A DNA stretch of 9,250 nucleotides from Syntrophomonas sp. UBA4807 (GCA_002402575.1 DHGD01000054.1:1449-10698); one strand, 5' to 3'. Positions 1 to 6,905 are shown, counted from the stretch's first letter. Notes: generated by a model from the letters alone, not told the origin. A program made the numbers and translations.

Positions 1-506
1 GCAGTCCGCGCCCCCTCTCCCTCAATCATTTTGACCAGTCCGAGCATAGAGCTTTCTTCGGGAGGCGTCTTGACGTTCATCACTTCCTCGGGGGTGGCCC
101 CAGCCGCCAAAAAAAACATTAAATTAGGACGCAGAAAACGGTTGCGGGCTATAAAATCCATCATCAAAGTCATATCTTTCTGGGCCACCCGACTCCCAAT
201 CACCAGTGACGCCGAATGTGACCAGATCGGAGTGCGCGGAAAGCGCAGCATGATTTGCCGCGCTGCCAGCGCATAACCCGGGGATTTCTCAGTTAACACC
301 CGGGATTCCACTTTGGCTGCCCCACCTCCTTGAGGTTTGCCGGAAGGGCTGGCGACCTGAGCGCTGAGCACCTTCTGTTCCCCTTCCACATCGATTCCAA
401 ACCCGGTTACGCTAACGGTATCATCCATCTCTACCCGGTTGTAACAGCCTCCCAGGGCGGACCCCAGCAGCAACAAAATTATGCTTGACACAATAACGCG
501 CCGCAT
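1..506 (-). CDS. Ger(x)C family spore germination lipoprotein, N-terminal part (cut by window edge)
   Basis: This is the N-terminal 168 codons of a GerC-type (C-subunit) germinant-receptor lipoprotein; the rest lies outside the window. The ATG at 504-506 has AGGAG (514-518) seven bases upstream. The product starts with a short basic stretch (MRR), a hydrophobic run, and a lipobox LGGC at residues 18-21, so Cys21 should be lipidated and the protein anchored on the outer face of the spore inner membrane. Typical family features follow: an early VEMDD...VTGFGIDVEG segment, then SPGYALAARQIMLRFPR and a later FIARNRFLRPNLMFFLAAG segment. In known Ger receptors the C subunit works with the A and B subunits in nutrient sensing. 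The gene lies 13 bases after the A-subunit stop and is surely in the same operon. No B-subunit permease lies between them, so gene order is A-C, with B either further downstream or elsewhere. The family call is secure; the specific receptor (GerA, GerB or GerK) cannot be told. Confidence 0.9.
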   Translation of the reverse strand, partial: MRRVIVSSIILLLLGSALGGCYNRVEMDDTVSVTGFGIDVEGEQKVLSAQVASPSGKPQGGGAAKVESRVLTEKSPGYALAARQIMLRFPRTPIWSHSASLVIGSRVAQKDMTLMMDFIARNRFLRPNLMFFLAAGATPEEVMNVKTPPEESSMLGLVKMIEGEGART

Positions 507-519
507 CTTAAGACTCCTC

Positions 520-2103
520 TCATTTTGGGGGAAGCTTTTGCCGGGTCTGGTTTTTCATACCTTCCCGGTAAGGCCGGTTTTTAGCGAGAGTCCAGGGGCG
601 GCGTATTAGAACATCAGTGATCTGATATCGGTTAAAAGGAGCCGCCGGAGCCAGATAGGGCTGGCCTAATGAAGACAAAGAAGCCATTCGTACCGCCAAT
701 AGAAGCAAGCCCATCATAATGCCGAAGAAGCCTAAAGTTGCCGCCAAGAACAGCATGCCGAAGCGGGTGATTCGCACCATTAGGCCTGCGTTATATGAGG
801 GGGTGACAAAGGATGCGATGCCTGTAAATGCTACCACCACCACCATAGGAGTGCCCACCAGTCCGGCCCGGACGGCGGAATCTCCTATTATCAGGGCGCC
901 TACAATACTAACTGCCGGGCCAATGGCGCGTGGCAGTCTTAGGCCAGCTTCCCGTAGCAATTCAAAAGTTGATTCTAATAACAGAGCTTCAACCGCGGCA
1001 GGAAATGGCACTCCCTGCCGGGCTGCTATCAGGGTGAGATAAAGCGGTAAAGGGATCATCTCCTGATGATAAGTAACAACCGCTACATATATTGACGGCA
1101 ATAACAAGGCTGCAAAAAAAGCTAGTAACCGCCCCAGCCTAAACAACGACGCCGCCACGAAATTATGATAATAATCCTCGCCGGCAATTAAGAACTGCGG
1201 AAAGCTGGTGGGCACCACCATGGCCATTGGGGAGCCGTCAACTAAAATGGCCACCCGGCCGTCCAGAAGATGCCCGCATATGCGGTCCGGCCTTTCAGTG
1301 TACTCTACCTGAGCCAGTATGGAAAACTTCTGGTCGCTGATATATTCTTCCAGGTATCCGGTATCCAGGATGGCATCGATATCGATCACATTTAGACGCC
1401 TTTTGACCTCGGCCACCAGTGACTCAGGGGCGATATCCTCTATATAACATATCGCCACGCTGGTTTTGGTAATTCTTCCGATCGACATGGCGGCTATCTT
1501 AAAATCAGTGGATTTTAAGCGCCGCCTGAGCTGAGCGGTATTGAAACGCAAGGTCTCCACAAAGCCCTCTTTGGGGCCCCAGATGGTGGATTCATTCTCA
1601 GGTGAATCGATGGAGCGGCCTTGCCAGGAGCGGGTGCCAACCACAATACCCTGCCGCTGTCCGTCTATTAATAACACGGTGTCCCCGGCGGTAATATGGT
1701 CGCAAACCGCTTCCAGCGTGGTCAGGGTCTTGATTTCGGCCATAGGCAGCAGCTGCCCTATCAACAAGTCGACAACCTGCTGCTGATCTTCGGATTGAAG
1801 GCCGTCGGGAATGCTGCTCAGGCGCAGCAATGGCCGCAGAAATTGTTCTTCCAATTCCATTCGGTCAATTAAGCCGTCAAAATATAAAAGGGCTGCCTTT
1901 ATCGAACCCTGGGGGCCAAAGCTTAATTTCCGGGTGACGGCGTCAGAGCAGTTTTCCAATAATTGCACGAGCCCCTGCAAATTATCATCCAACCGCACGG
2001 ACAGCTCGCTTAAGCGGAGGTCGGTCTTGGCCTGAACAGGATTTTTTGAGGGTTGAGGCTGGTCATCCTGGTTTGCACCCGGCTTGCGGTTTATGTAACG
2101 CAT
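520..2103 (-). CDS. GerA-type spore germinant receptor, A subunit
   Basis: The 527-residue product has the usual length and layout of the GerA/GerKA A subunit: a soluble N-terminal region (about 1-320), then a membrane region (about 323-471) with roughly four hydrophobic helices, then a polar C-tail. Family signatures are visible: GPKEGFVETLRFNTAQLRRR at about 176-195, GRVAILVDGSPMAMVVPTSF at about 282-301, and the strongly conserved stretch from about 371 to 432 containing ESTFELLREAGLRLPRAIG and IVGALIIGDSAV. The protein sits in the spore inner membrane and acts with the B and C subunits in germinant sensing and ion release. The start at 2103 has only a moderate AAAGGTAGG site nine bases upstream. 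It heads a minus-strand operon with the GerC-type gene, is divergent from spoVT, and has a sigma-G-like promoter at 2153-2182, which fits forespore expression. I did not assign a gerA, gerB or gerK symbol because the paralogues are not separable by eye. Confidence 0.95.
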   Translation of the reverse strand: MRYINRKPGANQDDQPQPSKNPVQAKTDLRLSELSVRLDDNLQGLVQLLENCSDAVTRKLSFGPQGSIKAALLYFDGLIDRMELEEQFLRPLLRLSSIPDGLQSEDQQQVVDLLIGQLLPMAEIKTLTTLEAVCDHITAGDTVLLIDGQRQGIVVGTRSWQGRSIDSPENESTIWGPKEGFVETLRFNTAQLRRRLKSTDFKIAAMSIGRITKTSVAICYIEDIAPESLVAEVKRRLNVIDIDAILDTGYLEEYISDQKFSILAQVEYTERPDRICGHLLDGRVAILVDGSPMAMVVPTSFPQFLIAGEDYYHNFVAASLFRLGRLLAFFAALLLPSIYVAVVTYHQEMIPLPLYLTLIAARQGVPFPAAVEALLLESTFELLREAGLRLPRAIGPAVSIVGALIIGDSAVRAGLVGTPMVVVVAFTGIASFVTPSYNAGLMVRITRFGMLFLAATLGFFGIMMGLLLLAVRMASLSSLGQPYLAPAAPFNRYQITDVLIRRPWTLAKNRPYREGMKNQTRQKLPPK

Positions 2104-2152
2104 TTATGATGCCCTACCTTTAAAAACAGATGGAGAATTTCAATTACATCCT

Positions 2153-2182
2153 CAGTATGAGTCATCAATAGTTCCTTTATGC
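2153..2182 (-). promoter_or_regulatory. Candidate sigma-G promoter of the germination operon
   Basis: Read on the minus strand, GCATA (2182-2178) matches the sigma-G -35 consensus GHATR fully. CATACTG (2159-2153) matches the -10 consensus CATWHTA at six of seven positions. The spacer is exactly 18 bases. Transcription would start near 2146, giving an mRNA leader of about 43 bases before the A-subunit ATG. Ger receptor operons are sigma-G dependent in B. subtilis, so the match is biologically consistent. No transcription data support it here. Confidence 0.65.
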
Positions 2183-2261
2183 ACCAATGCGGCCAATATT
2201 AGAGCAGCGTTAAGCGCCGGGAATAGACTCTTAAGAATTTTTCTGCGCCGCGGCGAAAAGT

Positions 2262-2291
2262 GAATAAAAGCCTGTCATCAGCTATATACTA
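2262..2291 (+). promoter_or_regulatory. Candidate sigma-G promoter of spoVT
   Basis: GAATA (2262-2266) fits the -35 consensus GHATR fully. TATACTA (2285-2291) fits the -10 consensus CATWHTA at six of seven positions, and the spacer is 18 bases. Transcription would start near 2298, about 50 bases before the spoVT start. spoVT is a known sigma-G target in B. subtilis. The element faces away from the equally spaced promoter at 2153-2182. Confidence 0.65.
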
Positions 2292-2331
2292 TCACTGAGA
2301 AAGAAAACAACATTTTCAAGTTTTTTTAAAA

Positions 2332-2352
2332 AGGAGGGATAAATGTAAATTG
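2332..2352 (+). promoter_or_regulatory. spoVT ribosome binding site with ATG-TAA start-stop element
   Basis: AGGAGGG (2332-2338) is a near-perfect ribosome binding site. It is followed after four bases by ATG (2343-2345) and directly by the stop TAA (2346-2348). One base later comes TTG (2350-2352), the only start that gives the SpoVT N-terminus MKATGIVRRIDDLGR. The ATG is in a different frame, so it is either ignored or forms a one-codon start-stop reading frame competing with or feeding the TTG. The same layout recurs at 9170-9179. Confidence 0.6.
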
Positions 2353-2913
2353 AAAGCAACAGGCATTGTACGACGCATAGACGACCTGGGAAGGGTTGTT
2401 ATACCCAAGGAGATACGCCGGACCTTGCGCATACGCGAGGGTGATCCTTTGGAAATATTCGTTGATCGTGAAGGTGAAGTTATACTGAAGAAATATTCTC
2501 CCATAGGAGAATTGGGCGATTTCGCCAAGGAATATGCCGATTCCCTTCACGAGACTATCGGCCACATCTCGATGATCGCCGACCGGGATGTTATCATTGC
2601 TCTGGCCGGAGCCAACAAAAGGGAGTTTTTGGGCAAGTCCATCGGCAAGGCGGTAGAACGCGCTCTGGAGGAAAGAACCACCTTGATGATGAACTCGATA
2701 GAGACCAGCGATGATGAGAATGTTCATGTGATAATGAATGAAGACCGCGAATACACCGTTAAATCGCAGGTCATTGCACCGATCATAACTCAGGGCGATC
2801 CCATCGGGGCAGTCATAATAGTCACCAAAGAACCGGGCGTCAAATTAGGTGATATGGAAGTAAAATTAGCGGAGACTGCTGCTGGATTCCTGGCCAAACA
2901 AATGGAACAGTAG
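2350..2913 (+). CDS. spoVT: Stage V sporulation protein T, AbrB-family transcription regulator
   Basis: SpoVT regulates sigma-G-dependent genes in the developing forespore. The 187-residue product begins with the AbrB-type swapped-hairpin DNA-binding domain (about 1-50). By memory it is nearly identical there to B. subtilis SpoVT (MKATGIVRRIDDLGRVVIPK, then RTLRIREGDPLEIFVDREGE). A C-terminal GAF-like domain follows (about 55-187), ending in the family signature ETAAGFLAKQMEQ. The length is slightly above the 178 residues of B. subtilis; the extra residues appear to lie in the variable GAF region. Translation must start at TTG 2350, behind AGGAGGG and an out-of-frame ATG-TAA. The gene is transcribed alone: it has a sigma-G-like promoter upstream and an intrinsic terminator 12 bases after its stop. 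Confidence 0.97.
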   Translation: MKATGIVRRIDDLGRVVIPKEIRRTLRIREGDPLEIFVDREGEVILKKYSPIGELGDFAKEYADSLHETIGHISMIADRDVIIALAGANKREFLGKSIGKAVERALEERTTLMMNSIETSDDENVHVIMNEDREYTVKSQVIAPIITQGDPIGAVIIVTKEPGVKLGDMEVKLAETAAGFLAKQMEQ

Positions 2914-2925
2914 GACATCAGTTTT

Positions 2926-2974
2926 AAGAAGCGATCTTTTTGTGCGCGAGCCTAGATCGCTTCTTTTCTGTTTT
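2926..2974 (+). terminator. Intrinsic terminator after spoVT
   Basis: A perfect 12-base-pair stem pairs 2926-2937 (AAGAAGCGATCT) with 2954-2965 (AGATCGCTTCTT) around a 16-base loop. A T-rich tail (TTCTGTTTT) follows. It separates spoVT from the spoVB transcription unit. Confidence 0.85.
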
Positions 2975-3041
2975 GCGGCGGCCCGGTTTGTGATACCGCA
3001 GCGTCTCAAATGGGTATCTTTGCCTCCGGCGGGGATTACTG

Positions 3042-3050
3042 TGATATAAT
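3042..3050 (+). promoter_or_regulatory. Extended -10 promoter upstream of spoVB/yabM
   Basis: TG-A-TATAAT gives a perfect -10 hexamer (3045-3050) with the extended TGN motif (3042-3044). No good -35 hexamer lies 16-18 bases upstream, as is normal for extended -10 promoters. Transcription would start near 3057, about 20 bases before the ATG. I found no convincing sigma-E pair here. Confidence 0.5.
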
Positions 3051-3077
3051 AAACCCTATGATATTGGGGAGGGACTT

Positions 3078-4628
3078 ATGAATCATCGCCAGAGTTTCCT
3101 TAAAGGCGCGGTAATTCTAAGCATTGCCGGGGCGATCAGCAAAATCCTGGGAGCCGTATACCGGATCCCTTTGGCCAGACTGATTGGCGCCGAAGGTATC
3201 GGCCTGTATCAGATGGCCTATCCTATTTATACCACCATATTAGCCTTGGCTACCGCCGGGGTGCCGGTGGCCATATCCATACTTATCGCCCGCAAAGAGA
3301 CTCAGGGATTCCCCGGGGAAAGCCGCCGCATACTGCGCGTGTCGCTGGTCTTGTTAACGGTTTTGGGGCTGCTGTTAACTTTCCTGGTGATGGCCTCCTC
3401 TAATACTCTGGCCTGGTATGTATTAAAGGACGGTAGAGCCTATTATGCTATCATGGCAGTATCCCCCGCCATATTCCTGGCGGCCTTGATGTCGGTATTT
3501 CGCGGCTACTTCCAGGGTCAGCAGACCATGCTGCCGACAGCGGTATCGCAGGTAGTTGAACAAATATTCAGGGTAACTGCAGTCCTGTTTCTGGCTTATA
3601 TGTTATACCCGCGGGGTTTGGAATACGCCGCCGCTGGCGCTACCTTTGGCGCGGTGGTCGGCGGAGTAGGCGGACTGCTGGTCTTGGTCGTGGTCTATTA
3701 TCGTCATCGTCGTCAGCAGAAGCAAGCCGGCCTGAGTCTGCGGCACACCTCGGCATCTTCCTGGGACCTGGCTGTGGAGATGGTGCGCCTGGCGGTTCCG
3801 GTCTCATTCGGAGCGGTGGTTTTGCCTCTGGTGCAGATGCTGGACGCGATTATCGTGCCGGGACGGCTTTTAGCATTGAACTTCAGCACCTCCCAGGCAA
3901 CCGCACTGTACGGGCATCTGGCGGGAATGGCCGCTGTTTTGATAAGTTTGCCCACCATTTTCACCATAGCCATAGCTACCAGCCTGGTGCCTGCTGTTTC
4001 CGAGGCTCTAACCAGGCAGGACCGGGGATTGTTAAATGAACGTCTTAACTACGCTTTTAGGGCTGGAATGATAATATCCTTTCCTGCTGCGGCCGGACTG
4101 TTTATACTGGCATTCCCAATCTGCGACCTGCTCTACGGGCAGGCTGAAGCCGGAGTGCCTCTGGAGCCGTTGGCATTTTCAGCTATAGTCCTGGCGGCTT
4201 TTCAGATCTCTAGTGCCGGGCTGCAGGGCATCGGGCGGCCTCAAATCGCCATGCGCCATTTGATCATCACCGGGATGCTCAAGGTATTATTTAACTACAC
4301 ATTGACCAGTGTGCCCTCTTTAAATATTCGCGGAGCAGCTATAGGCACGGTAGCGGCATTTACCGCGGGGTCGTTGCTCAACATTGTCTCCTTGAGGAAA
4401 TATACAGAGATCAAATACGAAACCGGGCGTATGCTTAAATTGGCTGTGATGACTGTAATAATGGCGCTGGTAACCCGTAGTTTCTATTATTGGCTGCTAA
4501 GCTATGACATATATTCACATATGGCGACAGCCGGGGCCATCTTGTGCGGGGTGACAGTTTATCTGCTGCTGCTCCTGGTAACCCGGGAAATGGATCTGGA
4601 AATGATCAGACGTATTACAGGCAGATAA
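3078..4628 (+). CDS. spoVB: SpoVB/YabM-type MOP-superfamily polysaccharide/lipid flippase
   Basis: This 516-residue polytopic membrane protein has about 12-14 hydrophobic helices and belongs to the MOP (MATE/MurJ-like) superfamily. The N-terminus QSFLKGAVILSIAGAISKIL followed by LARLIGAEGIGLYQMAYPIY is the hallmark of SpoVB-like proteins, as are RGYFQGQQTMLPTAVSQVVE (about 141-160), ATSLVPAVSEAL and LQGIGRPQIAMRHL. Length matches B. subtilis SpoVB (518). SpoVB is needed for spore cortex formation and is thought to move lipid-linked cell-wall precursors. In B. subtilis the paralogue at this chromosomal position (between spoVT and mazG) is YabM, while spoVB lies elsewhere, so the symbol rests on family similarity rather than proven orthology. 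The ATG has GGGGAGGG (3066-3073) four bases upstream. mazG follows after 14 bases, with its ribosome binding site touching the stop codon. Confidence 0.9.
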   Translation: MNHRQSFLKGAVILSIAGAISKILGAVYRIPLARLIGAEGIGLYQMAYPIYTTILALATAGVPVAISILIARKETQGFPGESRRILRVSLVLLTVLGLLLTFLVMASSNTLAWYVLKDGRAYYAIMAVSPAIFLAALMSVFRGYFQGQQTMLPTAVSQVVEQIFRVTAVLFLAYMLYPRGLEYAAAGATFGAVVGGVGGLLVLVVVYYRHRRQQKQAGLSLRHTSASSWDLAVEMVRLAVPVSFGAVVLPLVQMLDAIIVPGRLLALNFSTSQATALYGHLAGMAAVLISLPTIFTIAIATSLVPAVSEALTRQDRGLLNERLNYAFRAGMIISFPAAAGLFILAFPICDLLYGQAEAGVPLEPLAFSAIVLAAFQISSAGLQGIGRPQIAMRHLIITGMLKVLFNYTLTSVPSLNIRGAAIGTVAAFTAGSLLNIVSLRKYTEIKYETGRMLKLAVMTVIMALVTRSFYYWLLSYDIYSHMATAGAILCGVTVYLLLLLVTREMDLEMIRRITGR

Positions 4629-4642
4629 AGGAGGAACAAACT

Positions 4643-5410
4643 TTGGGCCGGATTGGAGATAAAACAGAAGAACTGGCCGGCATTATGGACAGGCTATTAA
4701 GTCCTGCGGGCTGCCCCTGGGACCGGGAACAGACCCATCAGTCTCTATCCCGCTATCTGATTGAAGAATGTTACGAAGCGGTAGAGGCGATAAAATCAGG
4801 GGACATGCAGCAGCTTCGCGAAGAATTAGGCGACGTTCTCCTGCAAGTGGTTTTTCATGCCGCATTGGCGCAGCGGGAAGGGCAATTCGATCTCTCCCAG
4901 GTGGCGGAAGCCGTCTCGCAGAAGATGATTAACCGTCATCCCCATGTGTTTTCCGATTTGTCCCTGCACACCAGTGGCGAAGTGCTGGAAATCTGGGAGG
5001 GATTCAAGAAAGGCGAGGGCAAAAAAACCGTTCTGGAAGGCATACCCATGATGCTGCCCGCGCTCCTCAGAGCTTTCAAGATTCAGGAGAAAGCCTCCCG
5101 TGCAGGGTTCGATTGGCCGGAAGTGGAGGGAGCCCTGGACAAATTCAAAGAAGAAGTCGAGGAATTGGGCCGGGCTGAGAGCAGCCAGGAATTGACGGAG
5201 GAAATGGGAGACGTATTTTTTGCTCTGGTCAATGTGGCCAGGATGAAAGATATCGAACCTGAAGAGGCTTTGCAGGCCAGCAACGACAAATTCTTGCGCC
5301 GTTTCAACTACATAGAGGCGGAGGCCGGTCGTCGCGGACAGGATTTAAAAGACATGAGCCTTGAAGAAATGGACCTGCTATGGGAAGAAGCCAAAAAGCA
5401 AGGCCTTTAA
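4643..5410 (+). CDS. mazG: MazG, nucleoside triphosphate pyrophosphohydrolase
   Basis: MazG hydrolyses (d)NTPs to NMP and pyrophosphate, clearing non-canonical or damaged nucleotides in the cytoplasm. The 255-residue product has two tandem all-alpha MazG domains. The first carries the family motif CPWDREQTHQSL (24-35) and the metal-binding pattern EECYE (41-45) with EELGD (60-64). The second carries EEVEE with EEMGD and FALVNVAR. The start is TTG 4643, eight bases after AAAGGAGG (4627-4634). In-frame starts further upstream lie inside spoVB and have no ribosome binding site. The length is like E. coli MazG (263). It lacks the N-terminal tetrapyrrole-methylase domain found in B. subtilis YabN. 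It is probably co-transcribed with spoVB. A weak hairpin follows, but no convincing terminator separates it from hup. Confidence 0.95.
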   Translation: MGRIGDKTEELAGIMDRLLSPAGCPWDREQTHQSLSRYLIEECYEAVEAIKSGDMQQLREELGDVLLQVVFHAALAQREGQFDLSQVAEAVSQKMINRHPHVFSDLSLHTSGEVLEIWEGFKKGEGKKTVLEGIPMMLPALLRAFKIQEKASRAGFDWPEVEGALDKFKEEVEELGRAESSQELTEEMGDVFFALVNVARMKDIEPEEALQASNDKFLRRFNYIEAEAGRRGQDLKDMSLEEMDLLWEEAKKQGL

Positions 5411-5456
5411 AAGCGCAATAATTAGAAATTTTTGTATGCGTTTTGCAGGAGTTCGC

Positions 5457-5485
5457 CTGAATACAGCGAATATGCGTAATATAAT
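5457..5485 (+). promoter_or_regulatory. Candidate sigma-A promoter of hup
   Basis: A perfect TATAAT (5480-5485) lies 29 bases before the hup start. The hexamer 17 bases further up, CTGAAT (5457-5462), matches TTGACA at only three positions. HU is abundant in growing cells, so a promoter of its own is plausible, but read-through from mazG is also possible. Confidence 0.4.
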
Positions 5486-5514
5486 TACCAAAACTTGCAT
5501 GGGGAGGAATAGTT

Positions 5515-5787
5515 TTGAACAAAACCGATTTAATTGGGGATGTAGCAGCAGCGACGGGGATGACCAAAAAAGACGTTGAAAAGACGGTTAACGCCTTTAT
5601 CAGCAGTATACAGGATGCTTTGAAAGCAGGGGACAAAGTGCAATTGATCGGCTTTGGCACTTTTGAAGTACGGGACCGTCAGGCTCGCAAGGGAAGAAAC
5701 CCGCAGACCGGCAAGGAGATAAGTATCGCCGCAACCAAAGTGCCGGCTTTCAAAGTAGGCAAAGGTTTTAAAGAAGCTATACTATAA
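5515..5787 (+). CDS. hup: HU family nucleoid-associated DNA-binding protein
   Basis: HU is a dimeric DNA-bending protein that compacts the nucleoid. The 90-residue product has the standard HU length. It has the N-terminal helical half MNKTDLIGDVAAATGMTKKD, the central GFGTFEVRDRQARKGRNPQT, and the final PAFKVGKGFKEAI. The RNPQTGK segment forms the tip of the beta-arm that inserts into the DNA minor groove, with the proline present. Translation starts at TTG 5515, seven bases after GGGGAGG (5501-5507); no ATG fits. The gene is followed two bases later by rqcP. In B. subtilis the HU gene hbs lies elsewhere; I recall hup next to the S4-domain gene in other Clostridia. Confidence 0.97.
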   Translation: MNKTDLIGDVAAATGMTKKDVEKTVNAFISSIQDALKAGDKVQLIGFGTFEVRDRQARKGRNPQTGKEISIAATKVPAFKVGKGFKEAIL

Positions 5788-5789
5788 AA

Positions 5790-6032
5790 ATGCGTTTGGA
5801 CAAATACTTAAAAGTATCCCGTTTGATTAAGCGGCGCAGCGTAGCCAAGGATTGTGCTGAAAGCGAACGGGTGCTGGTAAATGGGCGTGTGGCGAAACCT
5901 GCCACCGAGATTAAAAAAGGCGATATAATTACGCTCTTGATTGGCAACAAACAAACTCGTTTTGAGGTGCTGGATATAAAAGAAAACGTCAAAGCCAATG
6001 ACGCCAAGTCTTTGTACAGAATAATTGACTGA
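5790..6032 (+). CDS. rqcP: RqcP (YabO), S4-domain ribosome quality-control protein
   Basis: The 80-residue product is almost entirely an S4 RNA-binding domain. The signature MRLDKYLKVSRLIKRRSVAK (1-20) is followed by VLVNGRVAKPATEIKKGDII. It matches B. subtilis YabO/RqcP, which binds stalled 50S subunits together with RqcH and helps add C-terminal poly-alanine tails to incomplete chains. The ATG lies two bases after the hup stop, without a clear ribosome binding site (only AAAGAAG about 15 bases upstream), so translation is probably coupled to hup. A perfect-stem terminator follows immediately. Confidence 0.95.
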   Translation: MRLDKYLKVSRLIKRRSVAKDCAESERVLVNGRVAKPATEIKKGDIITLLIGNKQTRFEVLDIKENVKANDAKSLYRIID

Positions 6033-6035
6033 AGC

Positions 6036-6066
6036 ATCGCCCCGGAAACGGGGCGATTCGTGTTTT
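6036..6066 (+). terminator. Intrinsic terminator after rqcP
   Basis: A perfect nine-base-pair stem pairs ATCGCCCCG (6036-6044) with CGGGGCGAT (6049-6057) around a GAAA tetraloop. TCGTGTTTT follows. It closes the hup-rqcP unit three bases after the stop codon and separates it from the sporulation genes yabP and yabQ. Confidence 0.85.
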
Positions 6067-6163
6067 CTGCCCCTGCTCGGCTGGCATAAATGCCTTACCC
6101 AAACGCATATTGTTATGGTATAGGAAATCGGAGGCTAACCGGGAAAAGCAAGGAGGGAAAATA

Positions 6164-6433
6164 ATGGCGGAGCACAGTCTTATGCTGGTCAATCGGGAGC
6201 ACATGGAGATCAGTGGCGTCACCAATGTAAACACCTTCGATGAGAAGGAAATCATTATCGAAAGCAGGCTGGGGTATCTGTACATCACCGGAGATAATAT
6301 GCATGTCAGCAACCTCAACCTGGACGATGGCAAAGTCTCGGTTGACGGTAACATAAACAGCATAGAATACAAAGCTCAGTCAGCTGATCTAAAATCCCGC
6401 GGCAAGAACATAATTCAGCGACTGCTTAAATAG
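6164..6433 (+). CDS. yabP: Sporulation protein YabP
   Basis: YabP is a small sporulation protein of the YabP/YqfC family; B. subtilis yabP is sigma-E dependent and expressed in the mother cell. The 89-residue product shows the family pattern: NREHMEISGVTNVNTFDEKE, then a GYLYITGDNMHVSNLNLDDG segment and a closing VSVDGNINSIEY strand, which suggests a small beta-rich fold with no membrane segment. The ATG at 6164 has AAGGAGGG (6150-6157) six bases upstream. An in-frame TTG at 6110 has no ribosome binding site and was rejected. The biochemical role is not known. It is followed by yabQ, as in other spore formers. Confidence 0.93.
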   Translation: MAEHSLMLVNREHMEISGVTNVNTFDEKEIIIESRLGYLYITGDNMHVSNLNLDDGKVSVDGNINSIEYKAQSADLKSRGKNIIQRLLK

Positions 6434-6473
6434 ATGCAGCGAGTCAGATTGAAAAATGAAGGGGGGGTTGACG

Positions 6474-6905
6474 TTGACCTGGTTTTTATCGCAGCTTGAA
6501 CCGTTCTTTTACACCCTCCTGGTAGGTTTGGCAGCGGGCTTGGTATTTCAGTTTTACCAGTGCTGTATGGCATTGTCCTCTATCAGGAGGTGGATGCTGT
6601 ATATATTGGATTTCCTGGTATGGGTCTTGATTCTTCTGCTGGTGTTCACCTTTTTGCTGATAATTAATCAGGGTGAAATAAGAGTCTATATAATCCTGGC
6701 TCTGTTTGTCGGCATTTTCATCTACTTTCAGACTATCGCTCCTAAGACCCGGCCGGTTATGCGCCAGGCCGCCCGCGCCAACGTTGATTTCATAGGCGCC
6801 ATTACCTACCGGGCGAGCGCGCCTTGGCGCTGGCTGGAAGGCAAATTCCTGGCCCGGGTAGAGGCGCTTAAACAGTCCGGGCAGTCTGATGATGAGGAAC
6901 AATAA
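6474..6905 (+). CDS. yabQ: Spore cortex biosynthesis protein YabQ
   Basis: YabQ is a membrane protein needed for spore cortex formation in B. subtilis, made in the mother cell. The product (143 residues from the chosen start) has three hydrophobic helices at about 9-30 (FFYTLLVGLAAGLVFQFY), 40-62 (YILDFLVWVLILLLVFTFLL) and 70-86 (VYIILALFVGIFIYFQ), then a basic and finally acidic cytoplasmic tail. The INQGEIRVYI segment between helices 2 and 3 resembles the NEGEFRIYIFLAILLG region of B. subtilis YabQ. The start is uncertain. TTG 6474 lies eight bases after AAGGGGG (6459-6465). TTG 6468 is in frame but too close to that site. ATG 6456 is in frame but has no site upstream and would put the G-run inside the gene. 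The gene lies about 40 bases after yabP and is probably in one operon with it. Confidence 0.88.
   Translation: MTWFLSQLEPFFYTLLVGLAAGLVFQFYQCCMALSSIRRWMLYILDFLVWVLILLLVFTFLLIINQGEIRVYIILALFVGIFIYFQTIAPKTRPVMRQAARANVDFIGAITYRASAPWRWLEGKFLARVEALKQSGQSDDEEQ

Noticed and set aside
719..1042. Plus-strand open frame inside the germination receptor gene
   Set aside because: It is a shadow of the minus-strand GerA coding sequence, without a recognisable domain.
2141..2149. A third ATG-TAA followed by TTG on the minus strand in the germination-operon leader
   Set aside because: It falls at the predicted transcription start, about 40 bases from the real start codon, so it cannot act like the spoVT and spoIIE elements.
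5409..5444. Imperfect hairpin between mazG and hup
   Set aside because: The stem is short, bulged and AT-rich with a 19-base loop, and the T-run lies inside the stem, so it is not a convincing terminator.
6083..6094. Short palindrome GGCAT-AA-ATGCC before yabP
   Set aside because: Five-base arms are too short to claim an operator without comparison to relatives.
6084..6113. Possible sigma-E promoter of yabP (GCATAAA ... CATATTGT)
   Set aside because: The -10 matches at only five of eight positions and the spacer is 15 rather than 13-14. The perfect -35-like GCATATT at 6105 has no -10 at the right distance. A sigma-E promoter is expected but I cannot place it.
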